The notes under the pieces were generated by a model that was given only the letters and a program-made list of their open reading frames with translations, had not been told where the DNA came from and did not search any database. The position numbers and the translations under genes are program-made. DNA of 64,000 nucleotides from GCA-002728855 sp036340635 (GTDB lineage: Bacteria; Bacteroidota; Bacteroidia; Flavobacteriales; Flavobacteriaceae): assembly GCA_036340635.1 (NCBI GenBank), contig JAYYYF010000011.1:1-64000 (forward strand), in the 5' to 3' direction. Below, piece by piece: positions 34,015 to 43,591 of the stretch (position 1 is the stretch's first letter; each line of letters opens with the position of its first letter).

Positions 34015-34485
34015 ATGAAAGTAAACAATCAAACTATAATAATTGATGGAATAGATAAGATAATTCTTAGAGAGCTAATGTTGGATTCTAGGAAGTCAAT
34101 AAATGAGGTGGCTAAGAAAGCTGGAATATCCGGAACAGCAGTTCACCAGCGTCTAAAAAAACTTGATGAATCAAACCTTATTTCAAGTTCTCAAATAGTA
34201 TTAAATCCCAAATTATTAGGATATAAAACTATGGCCTTCATTGGAATTTATCTGGAAAAAGCCATTAGAAATCCAGAAGTAGTAAATCAACTTAAAGAAA
34301 TCGACGAAGTTATTGAATGTCATTATACAACTGGAAATTGGAGTATTTTAATCAAGATTATTTGCAAAGATAACGAGCACTTAATGAAATTACTGAACGA
34401 AAAAATTCAAACAATTGATGGAATTTCAAGAACTGAAACATTTATTTCTCTAGATCAACAAATAAATAGACAAATTAAAATATAA
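34015..34485 (+). CDS. Lrp/AsnC family transcriptional regulator
   Basis: DNA-binding regulator of 156 aa. It has an N-terminal winged helix (DKIILRELMLDSRKSINEVAKKAGISGTAVHQRLKKL, about 14-50) and a C-terminal RAM ligand-binding domain (about 70-150) with CHYTTGNWSILIKI. Such proteins form octamers and respond to amino acids. The regulated genes cannot be told from position: it follows hemD and is convergent with the SemiSWEET gene. Confidence 0.93.
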   Translation: MKVNNQTIIIDGIDKIILRELMLDSRKSINEVAKKAGISGTAVHQRLKKLDESNLISSSQIVLNPKLLGYKTMAFIGIYLEKAIRNPEVVNQLKEIDEVIECHYTTGNWSILIKIICKDNEHLMKLLNEKIQTIDGISRTETFISLDQQINRQIKI

Positions 34486-34489
34486 CCCG

Positions 34490-34762
34490 TCATTTATTTA
34501 TTTTTCTATTCCTTAAGATAATTACTATTATAGAAATTTGAATGATTCCTGCAATCATATTTGAAATAATAATAGATAAACTAACTATTAAAAATCCATA
34601 GACAAGCCAAAGAGTTACTCCTAATAGTAAAACAAAGTACATTTGCAATGAAACTCCATCAGAAGAACCACACTTCCATATCTTATATAATTGAGGAACA
34701 AAACCAACCGTTGTTAAAGATCCTGCAAATAATCCTATAATTTCAACATATATTGAATTCAT
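34490..34762 (-). CDS. SemiSWEET sugar transporter (PQ-loop)
   Basis: Small membrane protein of 90 aa with three transmembrane helices forming half of a SWEET unit; two copies make a transporter. The PQ-loop motif is VGFVPQLYKIWK (about 20-31), followed by the SSDGVSLQMY turn typical of SemiSWEETs. These proteins move sugars down a gradient; the substrate here is not known. Its ATG overlaps the leuS stop by 1 nt (TAATG), so the two are translated from one transcript. Confidence 0.93.
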   Translation of the reverse strand: MNSIYVEIIGLFAGSLTTVGFVPQLYKIWKCGSSDGVSLQMYFVLLLGVTLWLVYGFLIVSLSIIISNMIAGIIQISIIVIILRNRKINK

Positions 34763-37575
34763 TAGAATACAATATTAATTATCTTGCTATGCACAACAAT
34801 AATTTTTTTTGGTTTCCCCCCTTGCAAGTATTTTTCTGTTCTAGCTTCTTTTAAAACAATATCCTCTATCTCGTTTTTACTTAAATCTAAAGGCAATTCA
34901 AGCATATACCTGGTTTTACCATTAAAAGACACAGGATAATTTTTTTTAAATTCCTGAATAAATTTTTCTTCAAACTTAGGGTAAGGGACATATTCAATAC
35001 TTTCATGATTACCTAAAACGGACCATATTTCTTCAGAAATATGTGGAGCAAAAGGAGATAATAATATGATTAAAGGTTCTAAAATTTTTCTAGAATGACA
35101 TTTAAGAGCACTCAACTCATTGACACATATCATAAAAGAACTGACACATGTATTAAATGAATATCTTTCTATGTCCTGATTTATTTTCTTAATCGCTTTA
35201 TGAAGCACCCTTAAAGAATCTTGGGAAGGTGATTCATCCAAAACTAAAAATTCTTTCCCATCATAAAATAATTTCCAAAACTTCTTTAAAAAGTTATGGA
35301 CTCCAATAATTCCTTCTGTATTCCATGGTTTATCTTGTTCTATTGGTCCTAAAAACATTTCATACATTCTAAGTGTATCAGCCCCATATTTTTCACATAT
35401 ATCATCAGGATTTACTACGTTATGTTTTGATTTAGACATTTTTTCTACCTCTCTACCTACAACATACTTCCCTTTTTCAAAAATGAATTTTGAATTTTTA
35501 AAATCAGGATTAATCTTCTTTAATGCTTCAATATTGATTTCATTCTTTTCATTTACTAAGGAAATATCAACACGAATAGGCTCAACTTCTAGTCCATCAA
35601 TTAAATTTTTTGACAAAAATTCTTTGGTCCTCTTTTCCCTATAAATGAATGCAGAATTCCCAAGGATCATTCCTTGATTAATAAGTTTTTTGGCATACTC
35701 ATCAACAGGTAAATATCCTTTGTCAAACAAAAATTTTTGCCAAAACCTGGAATACAATAAATGTCCTGTGGCATGTTCACTCCCTCCTAAATATAAATCA
35801 ACATTTTTCCAATAATTAACTGCTTTATCGCCAACAAATGAATTAGAATTTTTCGGATCCATATAACGATTGAAGTACCATGAACTTCCGGCCCATCCTG
35901 GCATTGTGTTTAATTCTAGAGGGAAAACTTTTTTTTCATCAATCTTTTTATTAGAAACAACTTTTTCGCTTTGAATATCCCAAGCCCAATCCTTTGCATT
36001 ACCTAGTGGCGGACTTCCATCTTTTGTCGGCAAATATTTTTTTACATCAGGTAATTTGAGGGGCAATTTTTTATAAGAAAGAGGTATAGGAATTCCATTT
36101 TTAAAATAAATAGGTATGGGCTCTCCCCAATATCTTTGTCGGCTAAAAATAGCATCTCTGAGTTTATAATTAGTTGATTGATAACCTGCTTTCACTTTTT
36201 CTAATTCATTAATTGTTTTGTCAAATGCCTTTTTGTAAGAAAGACCATTCAAAAATTTGGAATTAATAATCTTCACATTAGTTTTTTCAGCATAGGCAGA
36301 TTCTGAAATATCAATATTTTCAAAAATGTTTAAAATTGGTATTTCAAAAAATTTAGCAAAATCATAATCTCTTTGATCTCCACAAGGAACACCCATTACA
36401 GCACCAGTTCCATAACCTGACAAAACATATTCTCCAATCCAAATAGGAATTTTATTTCCTGTAAAAGGATGGGTTACATAGGCTCCTGAAAAAACTCCGC
36501 TAATATTTTTTATATCTGACTGTCGCTCTAGTTCAGATTTATTGATTACCTCCTGAATGTATTTATCCACTTTCTTTTTTTGGTCTGTAGTTACTATTTT
36601 AGTGATTATTTCATTTTCAGGAGCTAAGGTCATAAAAGTTACTCCAAAGATTGTGTCTGGACGAGTAGTAAATACTTCTATCTGCTCCACTTGACCATGA
36701 ACTTTAAATTTGATCATAGCTCCTTTGGATTTCCCTATCCAATTTTTTTGCATTTCTTTAAGTGGATCAGGCCAATCAATTTTATCTAATCCCTCTAAAA
36801 GGCGGTCAGAATATGCACCAATCCTCATACTCCATTGCTTCATTTTCTTTTTTATGATTGGATATCCTCCCCGTTCAGAAACACCATTAACAACCTCATC
36901 ATTGGCAAGTACTGTTCCTAATTCTGGACACCAATTGACCTGTGCTTCAGCCAAATAAGTTAAACGGTATTTCATAAGGATTTTTTCCTTTTCTCTCCAA
37001 TCCATTTTGTTCCATTCATCTGCATTAAAATCTGGCGCATCTAAATCACAATGAGCTCCAGAATTACCGCTGCCAAATTTTGAAAATCTTGAGATCAAAT
37101 TTGAAATCGGAAGTGCTTTATTTTCTTCTTTTGAGAAATAAGAATTATATAACTCTAAAAAAATCCATTGCGTCCAACAATAATAATTAGGATCTGAAGT
37201 TTTAAATTCCCTGTCCCAATCAAAAGAAAAACCCATCCTGTCAAGTTGTTTTCTATATCTTTTTATGTTTTTTTCTGTTGTTCTTTCAGGATGTTGACCA
37301 GTTTCTATAGCATATTGTTCTGCAGGTAACCCAAAAGAATCATATCCTTGGGGATGAAGTACATTAAAACCCTTATGCCTCATGTATCTTGAAATTATGT
37401 CGCTTGCAATATACCCTAATGGATGACCAACATGAAGACCAGACCCTGAAGGATAGGGGAACATATCTAGAACATAATACTTAGGTTTTTTGCTAAAATT
37501 TTTAGCTTCAAATGTTTTATTGTTAGACCAAAAATTTTGCCATTTTTTTTCAATTTCTTTGAAGTTGTAAATCAC
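34762..37575 (-). CDS. leuS: leucyl-tRNA synthetase
   Basis: Class I synthetase of 937 aa. It has the HIGH-type motif PYPSGSGLHVGHPLGY (about 37-52), a CP1 editing domain with TTRPDTIFGVTF, the zinc/leucine-specific insert, and KMSKSKHNVVNP near residue 710. The C-terminal anticodon-binding domain follows. The length is usual for Bacteroidota. It is divergent from ftsX and overlaps the SemiSWEET gene by 1 nt. Confidence 0.97.
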   Translation of the reverse strand: MIYNFKEIEKKWQNFWSNNKTFEAKNFSKKPKYYVLDMFPYPSGSGLHVGHPLGYIASDIISRYMRHKGFNVLHPQGYDSFGLPAEQYAIETGQHPERTTEKNIKRYRKQLDRMGFSFDWDREFKTSDPNYYCWTQWIFLELYNSYFSKEENKALPISNLISRFSKFGSGNSGAHCDLDAPDFNADEWNKMDWREKEKILMKYRLTYLAEAQVNWCPELGTVLANDEVVNGVSERGGYPIIKKKMKQWSMRIGAYSDRLLEGLDKIDWPDPLKEMQKNWIGKSKGAMIKFKVHGQVEQIEVFTTRPDTIFGVTFMTLAPENEIITKIVTTDQKKKVDKYIQEVINKSELERQSDIKNISGVFSGAYVTHPFTGNKIPIWIGEYVLSGYGTGAVMGVPCGDQRDYDFAKFFEIPILNIFENIDISESAYAEKTNVKIINSKFLNGLSYKKAFDKTINELEKVKAGYQSTNYKLRDAIFSRQRYWGEPIPIYFKNGIPIPLSYKKLPLKLPDVKKYLPTKDGSPPLGNAKDWAWDIQSEKVVSNKKIDEKKVFPLELNTMPGWAGSSWYFNRYMDPKNSNSFVGDKAVNYWKNVDLYLGGSEHATGHLLYSRFWQKFLFDKGYLPVDEYAKKLINQGMILGNSAFIYREKRTKEFLSKNLIDGLEVEPIRVDISLVNEKNEINIEALKKINPDFKNSKFIFEKGKYVVGREVEKMSKSKHNVVNPDDICEKYGADTLRMYEMFLGPIEQDKPWNTEGIIGVHNFLKKFWKLFYDGKEFLVLDESPSQDSLRVLHKAIKKINQDIERYSFNTCVSSFMICVNELSALKCHSRKILEPLIILLSPFAPHISEEIWSVLGNHESIEYVPYPKFEEKFIQEFKKNYPVSFNGKTRYMLELPLDLSKNEIEDIVLKEARTEKYLQGGKPKKIIVVHSKIINIVF

Positions 37576-37609
37576 GTCAATTGATTTCCTGTAAAAGTAA
37601 GCTTATTGA

Positions 37610-37687
37610 ATGAAAGGAAAAAAGTTTATTGTTGTCTTAGCAATTTTTTGTATATCGTTTTATATTTTTGCTAGTGCAAAATTCTAA
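37610..37687 (+). CDS. possible 25-aa hydrophobic microprotein or leader before ftsX
   Basis: An ATG-started frame of 25 codons encodes MKGKKFIVVLAIFCISFYIF plus ASAKF: two or three Lys, then a long hydrophobic stretch. It could be a small membrane peptide or only the AT-rich leftover of a signal sequence. It ends 7 bp before the ftsX ATG. No homologue is recognised; coding status is doubtful. Confidence 0.3.
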   Translation: MKGKKFIVVLAIFCISFYIFASAKF

Positions 37688-37694
37688 ATTTTTT

Positions 37695-38564
37695 ATGGAG
37701 AATATTGAAGAAAAACATAATAGAAAAAAACTTGCTTCTTCATATCTTTCAGTTGTTATTAGTATGACTATTGTACTTTTTCTAATTGGATTTCTTGGCA
37801 TATTCCTTCTAAATTCAAAAAAAGTATCAGACCATTTTAAAGAACAAATTGTTTTATCAGTTTTTATAAAAGACTCTGCCAAGGATATTGAGATAAAGCA
37901 ACTTCAAAAAACATTAAGTTTGAAAGAATCAACTAAAAAAGTTGTTTATGTTTCCAAAGAGGATGCCTCCGAACAATATGCGAGTGAAATTGGAGAAGAT
38001 TTTTTGGAATTTTTAGGTTACAATCCTCTTCTAAATTCTATTGATGTCTTTTTAAATGCTAAATATGTTGAATCTGGTGCAATAAAAAATTTAATTGAAA
38101 ATTTGGAAAGATATGATTATATAGATGAAATAATATATGATGAACCCTTAGTTGAACTTTTAGAAAAAAATATAAAACGAATATCTTTCTGGATGATAGG
38201 GTTAAGTGGATTTTTTATTTTGGTTGCAATTTTATTAATCAATAGCTCTATAAGACTTTCAATATATTCACAACGGCTAGTTATAAAAACAATGCAGTTA
38301 GTTGGCGCTACAAAAAATTTTATTCGTAACCCTTTTATAAAGAGGCACATTATAATGGCTATATTAAGCTCCATTTTAGCATTATCTGCATTGATACTTT
38401 TAATTTTTACAATTGACAAAAATATTCCGGATTTGAAACTTTTATCTAATCAATTAGAACTATTTTTAATTTTTATGTTTGTGACAATTATTGGAATAAC
38501 TATAACATTTTTTAGTGCCTTTTTTGCCACACAGAAGCATTTAAAAAAGAAAATAATTTATTAA
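37695..38564 (+). CDS. ftsX: cell division protein FtsX
   Basis: Membrane subunit of the FtsEX complex, which links the divisome to peptidoglycan hydrolases. From MENIEEKHNRKK it is 289 aa, with an N-terminal transmembrane helix (about 18-40), an extracytoplasmic domain (about 45-155) and three C-terminal helices. The conserved LVGATKNFIRNPFIKRH is present. The open frame extends 9 codons up to a TTG, but the ATG fits other FtsX starts. ftsE is not adjacent. It begins a ftsX-DUF3098-uppP-truB operon. Confidence 0.93.
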   Translation: MENIEEKHNRKKLASSYLSVVISMTIVLFLIGFLGIFLLNSKKVSDHFKEQIVLSVFIKDSAKDIEIKQLQKTLSLKESTKKVVYVSKEDASEQYASEIGEDFLEFLGYNPLLNSIDVFLNAKYVESGAIKNLIENLERYDYIDEIIYDEPLVELLEKNIKRISFWMIGLSGFFILVAILLINSSIRLSIYSQRLVIKTMQLVGATKNFIRNPFIKRHIIMAILSSILALSALILLIFTIDKNIPDLKLLSNQLELFLIFMFVTIIGITITFFSAFFATQKHLKKKIIY

Positions 38565-38584
38565 AAAATTATAGTTAAAAGCAC

Positions 38585-38812
38585 ATGAGAAAGAAACTAT
38601 TGTTTAGCAAAAAAAATTATTTGATTCTTTTTCTGTCACTTTTTACCATATCAACCGGCTTTATTCTAATGTCGGGTGGAGAGAGTGAAGATCCAATGAT
38701 TTTTAACACTCAAATATTTAATTTCCAAAGAATCCGATTGGCTCCTACACTTGTATTATTCGGTTTTGCTCTAGCGATTTATTCAATTTTTATCAAGTCA
38801 AAATCAAAATAA
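38585..38812 (+). CDS. DUF3098 membrane protein
   Basis: Small protein of 75 aa with two transmembrane helices (about 13-31 and 54-70). The linker between them contains SGGESEDPMIFNTQIFNFQRIRLAPT, the conserved block of DUF3098. This family is found between ftsX and uppP in Bacteroidota. The function is unknown; the context suggests cell-envelope or division work. The stop is directly followed by the uppP ATG. Confidence 0.88.
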   Translation: MRKKLLFSKKNYLILFLSLFTISTGFILMSGGESEDPMIFNTQIFNFQRIRLAPTLVLFGFALAIYSIFIKSKSK

Positions 38813-39601
38813 ATGAATGTTTTTGAGGCATTTTTCCTTGGTTTAATTCAAGGTCTGACAGAGTTTCTTCCTGTTTCATCAAGTGGTCACCTAGAGATTT
38901 TTAAAAAAATTTTTGGTGATATGTATAAGCCCCAAGAAAGTTTTTTATTTACTCTTTTACTTCATTTTGCAACTGCAATCAGTACTATTATCGTATTTAG
39001 AAAAGATATTCTTATAATATTAAGAGAATTATTTCAGTTTAAAAAAAATGAAAGTTTACACTTTTCTACATGTGTTATCATATCAATGATTCCAGCTGCT
39101 TTCATAGGTCTTTTCTATGAAAATTTTATTAACGATTTGTTTCAGGGTAATTTAATTTTGGTTGGAGGCATGTTACTAATAACTGCTTTTCTATTATTTC
39201 AAACAGATCATATAAAAATAACTGAAAAAAAAATTTCATACCGGTCAGCATTGTATATTGGTTTAATTCAAGCAATTGCAATTTTACCTGGACTTTCTAG
39301 AAGTGGAGCTACAATTGCAATGGCTATAATTATAGGGGTCAATAGAGAAAAAGCAAGTCGCTTTTCCTTTCTTATGGTCATTCCTCTGATTATTGGAGGA
39401 ATGGGTAAAAACTTGTTAAGTCTTCCTGATAATTTAGAAATTAAAATTGACATCCTGTTTGTTGGATTTGTCAGTGCATTAATAACAGGTATTTTTGCTT
39501 GTAAATTAATGATTGCTTTGGTAAATAAAAGTAAACTAAAATATTTTGGTTTATATTGTCTAATAGTTGGTTTTATTAGTATTTACTATGCCAGCACATA
39601 A
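38813..39601 (+). CDS. uppP: undecaprenyl-diphosphate phosphatase
   Basis: Integral membrane phosphatase (BacA/UppP family, 262 aa) that recycles undecaprenyl diphosphate to the monophosphate carrier for peptidoglycan and glycan synthesis. Its catalytic segments are GLTEFLPVSSSGHLEI (about 15-30) and ILPGLSRSGATIAMAI (about 157-172). Loss of this activity causes bacitracin sensitivity in other bacteria. Its end overlaps the truB start by 14 nt. Confidence 0.97.
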   Translation: MNVFEAFFLGLIQGLTEFLPVSSSGHLEIFKKIFGDMYKPQESFLFTLLLHFATAISTIIVFRKDILIILRELFQFKKNESLHFSTCVIISMIPAAFIGLFYENFINDLFQGNLILVGGMLLITAFLLFQTDHIKITEKKISYRSALYIGLIQAIAILPGLSRSGATIAMAIIIGVNREKASRFSFLMVIPLIIGGMGKNLLSLPDNLEIKIDILFVGFVSALITGIFACKLMIALVNKSKLKYFGLYCLIVGFISIYYAST

Positions 39602-40292
39602 AAATTTTTCAAAAACCTCTGTTGTAGAAGGTGAAGTCTTTTTAATTGATAAGCCATTAAACTGGACTTCTTTTGAAGTTGTCAAAAAGCTTAGATATAT
39701 TTTAAAGAAAAAGTTTAATTTAAAGGATTTAAAAGTTGGACATGCTGGAACTTTAGATCCGTTAGCAAGTGGCTTATTAATTCTTTGTACTGGTAGAATG
39801 ACAAAAAAAATATCTGCTTTTCAAAATTTGGATAAAGAATATATTGGAACTATGTCACTTGGTTCCACAACTCCATCTTATGATTTGGAAACAAAAATTG
39901 ACAAAACTTTTTCAATAAATCATATTACTGAAAATTTATTAAATACAGTAAAAAATAAATTCTTAGGTACAATTAGTCAATTTCCTCCTATTTTCTCAGC
40001 AGTAAAAAAAAATGGTAAAAGACTATATAAATATGCGCGAGAGGGAAAAAATGTTGACATTATATCAAAAAAAGTAATCATAAATAAGTTTTGTTTAAAA
40101 CGCATTTATATACCTGAAATTGATTTTGAAGTAAATTGTTCAAAAGGCACATATATTAGATCTTTAATTAATGATTTTGGAAAAGAATTAAATTCTGGAG
40201 CACATTTGACATCACTTAAAAGGACAAGAATAGGTTGGTTCTCGATAGATGATTCGATTACTATTGATGAGTTTATAAAAAATTTGGAATAG
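39588..40292 (+). CDS. truB: tRNA pseudouridine(55) synthase
   Basis: Forms pseudouridine 55 in the T loop of tRNAs. From the ATG inside the end of uppP it is 234 aa. The catalytic Asp lies in VGHAGTLDPLASGLLILCTG (about 51-70), with FLIDKPLNWTSFEVV before it, and FPPIFSAVKKNGKRLY and CSKGTYIRSL after it. The open frame continues seven codons upstream to a TTG, but the family start is closer to this ATG. The PUA-like C-terminal extension is absent, as in many bacteria. Confidence 0.96.
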   Translation: MPAHKNFSKTSVVEGEVFLIDKPLNWTSFEVVKKLRYILKKKFNLKDLKVGHAGTLDPLASGLLILCTGRMTKKISAFQNLDKEYIGTMSLGSTTPSYDLETKIDKTFSINHITENLLNTVKNKFLGTISQFPPIFSAVKKNGKRLYKYAREGKNVDIISKKVIINKFCLKRIYIPEIDFEVNCSKGTYIRSLINDFGKELNSGAHLTSLKRTRIGWFSIDDSITIDEFIKNLE

Positions 40293-40344
40293 TGAAAATT
40301 TTCTTTTTAATATTTTTGTTTTTAATACTTTTGCTTTAAATATT

Positions 40345-41340
40345 ATGAGTCTGACAAATCATAAAATAAAGAGGGCTATATCTAAAAAACAGTATTTAGA
40401 TTCCCAAATTCCCAAGGGAATTGATTTAGTAAATGAAATCATTTCACTAAAAGAGAAAAAAAAGGCTGTTATCCTAGCCCACTATTATCAAAATTCCGAA
40501 ATACAAGAACTAGCTGATCATCTTGGAGACAGTCTTTATCTTGCACAATGTGCAAAAAAAGCAACTTCCGATATAATTGTTTTGGCTGGAGTTCACTTCA
40601 TGGGAGAAACGGCAAAAATCATTAATCCTCAAAAAAAAGTTTTGGTTCCTGATTTAAAAGCTGGCTGTTCCTTATCTGATTCTTGTCCGCCTGATGACTT
40701 CAAAAAATTTATTGAAAATCATCCGGGTTATAATGTTGTAAGCTATATAAATTGCTCAGCAGAAATAAAATCATTAAGTACAATTGTTTGTACTTCAAGT
40801 AATGCAAAAAAAGTTATTAATTCAATTCCTAAAAATGAAAAAATAATCTTTGCTCCTGACAAGAATCTTGGTAAATATTTAATTAAAGAAACTGGAAGAG
40901 ACATGAAGCTTTGGAATGGATCTTGTATTGTACATGAAGCATTTTCTCTAGAGAAAATAATATCTCTTGTAAAAAAATATCCCAAGGCAAAATTTATAGC
41001 ACATCCTGAAAGTGAATCCCCCATTTTGGAAATAGCAAATTTTATTGGAAGCACATCTGAATTACTAAATTTTGTTCAAAAAGATTCATCAAAAACATAT
41101 ATAATTGCTACAGAAAATGGAATACTATATGAAATGAAAAAGAAATGTCCAAATAAAAAATTTATACCTGCTCCTGTTGAAGATGAAACTTGTGCGTGTA
41201 GTGAATGTTCATTTATGAAAATGAATACACTTGAAAAGCTTTATTTATGTCTTTTAAATGAAACACCCGAAATAATTTTGCCAGGTGAAATTATTGACAA
41301 GTCAATAGTGCCCATTGAAAAAATGTTAGCGTTAGGATAA
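40345..41340 (+). CDS. nadA: quinolinate synthase
   Basis: [4Fe-4S] enzyme of 331 aa that condenses iminoaspartate with dihydroxyacetone phosphate to quinolinate in NAD synthesis. Visible motifs are AHYYQNSEIQELADHLGDSL, LAGVHFMGETAKI and KAGCSLSDSCPPD. VSYINCSAEIKSLS and the C-terminal CACSECSFMKMNTLEKL follow; the Cys residues in these blocks supply the cluster. It precedes nadC. The partner nadB is not in the window. TACTTTTG at 40326-40333 is a possible -7 element just upstream. Confidence 0.96.
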   Translation: MSLTNHKIKRAISKKQYLDSQIPKGIDLVNEIISLKEKKKAVILAHYYQNSEIQELADHLGDSLYLAQCAKKATSDIIVLAGVHFMGETAKIINPQKKVLVPDLKAGCSLSDSCPPDDFKKFIENHPGYNVVSYINCSAEIKSLSTIVCTSSNAKKVINSIPKNEKIIFAPDKNLGKYLIKETGRDMKLWNGSCIVHEAFSLEKIISLVKKYPKAKFIAHPESESPILEIANFIGSTSELLNFVQKDSSKTYIIATENGILYEMKKKCPNKKFIPAPVEDETCACSECSFMKMNTLEKLYLCLLNETPEIILPGEIIDKSIVPIEKMLALG

Positions 41341-41363
41341 TTAAACATAAGAATTTTATAGAT

Positions 41364-42233
41364 ATGATTAGTAAGGATAATTTTTATAAGTCCTATAAAT
41401 CTGAAATAGATCTTTTTATCAAAAGAGCGCTTAAAGAGGATGTAGGGAGTGGTGATCATAGCTCTAAATCATGTATTCCAAAAAGCGGAAAAAAACAGAT
41501 GAATTTAATTATAAATCAACCTTGTATTTTGGCAGGTGTGAAATTAGCTGAAAAAATATTTGCTTTCTATGATCCTGAAATAAAAATAGATATTATAAGT
41601 CCAGATGGAGCTAATGTGAAATCAGGAGAAATTGGATTTATTGTTAGTGGAAAACCATCTTCCCTCTTAATGGTTGAGCGTTTGGTCTTGAATTCTATGC
41701 AAAGGATGAGTGGAATTGCTTCAATTACGAATCTTTTGAAAGAAAAAATTTCTCATACAAAGTGTACAATTTTGGATACAAGAAAAACAACTCCTGGATT
41801 TCGTTATCCTGAAAAATGGGCCGTATTAATTGGTGGGGGGCAGAATCACAGAATGGGTCTTTTTGATACAATTATTATAAAAGATAACCATATAGAATTT
41901 AATGGGAGTCTAACAAAAGTTTTAAAAAAAACAAAAACTTACCTTGAAAAAAATAATATTTATATCCCTGTAATTGTTGAAGTGAGGAATGATGATGAAA
42001 TTAAAGAAGCAATTAAATTCCGATGGATTGATCGCATTCTACTAGATAATATGTCAAGAAATCAATTAATTAAAAGCTTGAAATTAATTGATGGGAAATT
42101 TAAAACAGAAGCATCAGGAAATATAACTTTAGATAATTTAGTCGAAATAGCAGAAACAGGTATAGATTTTGTCTCAATTGGAGCAATTACTCACTCTGCA
42201 AAAAACATAGATTTGAGTTTGAAGGCAATATAA
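41364..42233 (+). CDS. nadC: nicotinate-nucleotide diphosphorylase (carboxylating)
   Basis: Quinolinate phosphoribosyltransferase of 289 aa, which uses PRPP to make nicotinate mononucleotide. Family blocks are EDVGSGDHSSKS (about 26-37), LNSMQRMSGIAS, the PRPP site LDTRKTTPGFRYPEKWAVLIGGG (about 137-159) and IIIKDNHIEF. IEVRNDDEI-type and DFVSIGAITHSA blocks complete it. It follows nadA by 23 bp and is its metabolic successor. Confidence 0.96.
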   Translation: MISKDNFYKSYKSEIDLFIKRALKEDVGSGDHSSKSCIPKSGKKQMNLIINQPCILAGVKLAEKIFAFYDPEIKIDIISPDGANVKSGEIGFIVSGKPSSLLMVERLVLNSMQRMSGIASITNLLKEKISHTKCTILDTRKTTPGFRYPEKWAVLIGGGQNHRMGLFDTIIIKDNHIEFNGSLTKVLKKTKTYLEKNNIYIPVIVEVRNDDEIKEAIKFRWIDRILLDNMSRNQLIKSLKLIDGKFKTEASGNITLDNLVEIAETGIDFVSIGAITHSAKNIDLSLKAI

Positions 42234-42249
42234 AACATTCTATATTTCC

Positions 42250-42257
42250 TATATTTG
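42250..42257 (+). promoter_or_regulatory. -7 box for pyrH
   Basis: TATATTTG, a complete TAnnTTTG match, lies 17 nt before the pyrH ATG. No TTTG at the expected -33 distance is seen, so only the -7 element supports a promoter. Confidence 0.5.
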
Positions 42258-42274
42258 CAATAATTCTTCTATTA

Positions 42275-42982
42275 ATGAAATACAAAAGGATCTTATTGAA
42301 ATTAAGTGGTGAGGCTTTTATAGGTGACAAGAGTTATGGAATAGATCCTGAAAGACTGAAAAAATATTGTGAAGAGATTAAGGAAATTCATAATCTGGGA
42401 ATAGAACTTGCAATAGTTATTGGAGGAGGAAATATTTTCAGAGGTATTTCTGGAGCTAGTGATGGAATGGATAGAGTTCAGGCAGATTATATGGGCATGC
42501 TTGCTACCGTAATCAATGGCTTAGCATTGCAGAGTTCTTTAGAAAATATAGATGTTCCAACAAGATTGCAAACAGCTATAAAAATTGAAGCAATTGCAGA
42601 GCCATTTATTAAAAGACGTGCAACTAGACATCTTGAAAAAGGGAGGGTTGTTATTTTTGGTTCCGGCACAGGAAATCCTTTTTTCACAACTGATTCAGCA
42701 GCAGTTTTAAGGGCAATTGAAATAAATGCAGATGTTATATTAAAAGGCACACGTGTTGATGGAATATATGATGAAGATCCAGAAAAAAATAATAGAGCTA
42801 TAAAATTTGATTCACTTTCATTTGACGAAGTTCTAAAAAAAGGTTTAAAGGTAATGGATACCACTGCCTTTACACTAAGTCAGGAAAATAAACTACCAAT
42901 AATAGTTTTTGACATAAATACGAAAGGAAATCTTATTAAGATAATTAAAGGAGAAAAAATTGGGACTCGTGTCTTTATGTAA
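42275..42982 (+). CDS. pyrH: UMP kinase
   Basis: Amino-acid-kinase-family enzyme of 235 aa that phosphorylates UMP to UDP. It shows LLKLSGEAFIG at the N-terminus, IVIGGGNIFRG (about 48-58), DYMGMLATVINGLAL, the UMP-binding GTGNPFFTTDSAA (about 131-143) and GTRVDGIYDEDPEKN. It is followed by frr after 12 bp, the order found in most bacteria. Confidence 0.97.
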   Translation: MKYKRILLKLSGEAFIGDKSYGIDPERLKKYCEEIKEIHNLGIELAIVIGGGNIFRGISGASDGMDRVQADYMGMLATVINGLALQSSLENIDVPTRLQTAIKIEAIAEPFIKRRATRHLEKGRVVIFGSGTGNPFFTTDSAAVLRAIEINADVILKGTRVDGIYDEDPEKNNRAIKFDSLSFDEVLKKGLKVMDTTAFTLSQENKLPIIVFDINTKGNLIKIIKGEKIGTRVFM

Positions 42983-42994
42983 ATAATTTTACAA

Positions 42995-43549
42995 ATGGAT
43001 CAAGAAATTCAAAAAACTTTAAATTTAGCAAAAGAAAAAATGAATAATTCAATTATTTTTTTAGAAAAAGAATTATTAAATATTCGTGCAGGAAAAGCAA
43101 ATCCTATAATGCTAAATTCTGTATCTGTCGAATATTATGGAACTCCAACTCCATTAAATCAAATTTCAAGTATAAATACCCCTGACGCTAGATCAATATC
43201 TATTCAACCCTGGGAAAAATCACTCCTCCCAGAAATAGAAAAAGCAATTTTAAATGCTGACCTTGGTTTTAATCCAATGAACAATGGAGAATCTATACTT
43301 ATAAATATACCTCCACTGACTGAAGAAAGAAGAATAGAATTAGTAAAACTTGCCAAAACAGAAACAGAAAATGCAAAGATAAATATTCGAAATGCAAGAA
43401 AAGATGCTAACCATTCAATTAAAAAAATGATGTTCCCAAAAGACTTGCAAAAAAATGCTGAAATTGATATACAAAACTTAACTGATGAATATATTATTAG
43501 AGTTGATTCTATTTTCAATGCCAAAGAAAAGGAAATACTTACTGTTTAA
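42995..43549 (+). CDS. frr: ribosome recycling factor
   Basis: Splits post-termination ribosomes together with EF-G. The 184-aa length is standard. Family blocks are LNIRAGKANPIMLNSVSVEYYGTPTPLNQISSI (spanning about 29-61), QPWEKSLLPEIEKAI, GFNPMNNGESI and IPPLTEERR, followed by the long helical arm NIRNARKDA. It is co-transcribed with pyrH. Confidence 0.98.
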   Translation: MDQEIQKTLNLAKEKMNNSIIFLEKELLNIRAGKANPIMLNSVSVEYYGTPTPLNQISSINTPDARSISIQPWEKSLLPEIEKAILNADLGFNPMNNGESILINIPPLTEERRIELVKLAKTETENAKINIRNARKDANHSIKKMMFPKDLQKNAEIDIQNLTDEYIIRVDSIFNAKEKEILTV

Positions 43550-43591
43550 AAATAAGATTTAAGGCAAACATGTCCTAAAATAAAATCAAAA

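Noticed and set aside
40292..40339. A GTG-started 15-codon hydrophobic frame between truB and nadA (MKIFFLIFLFLILLL).
   Set aside because: Extremely AT-rich, low complexity and full of TTT/TTA codons expected by chance. It also overlaps possible -7 elements, so a promoter region is the simpler reading.
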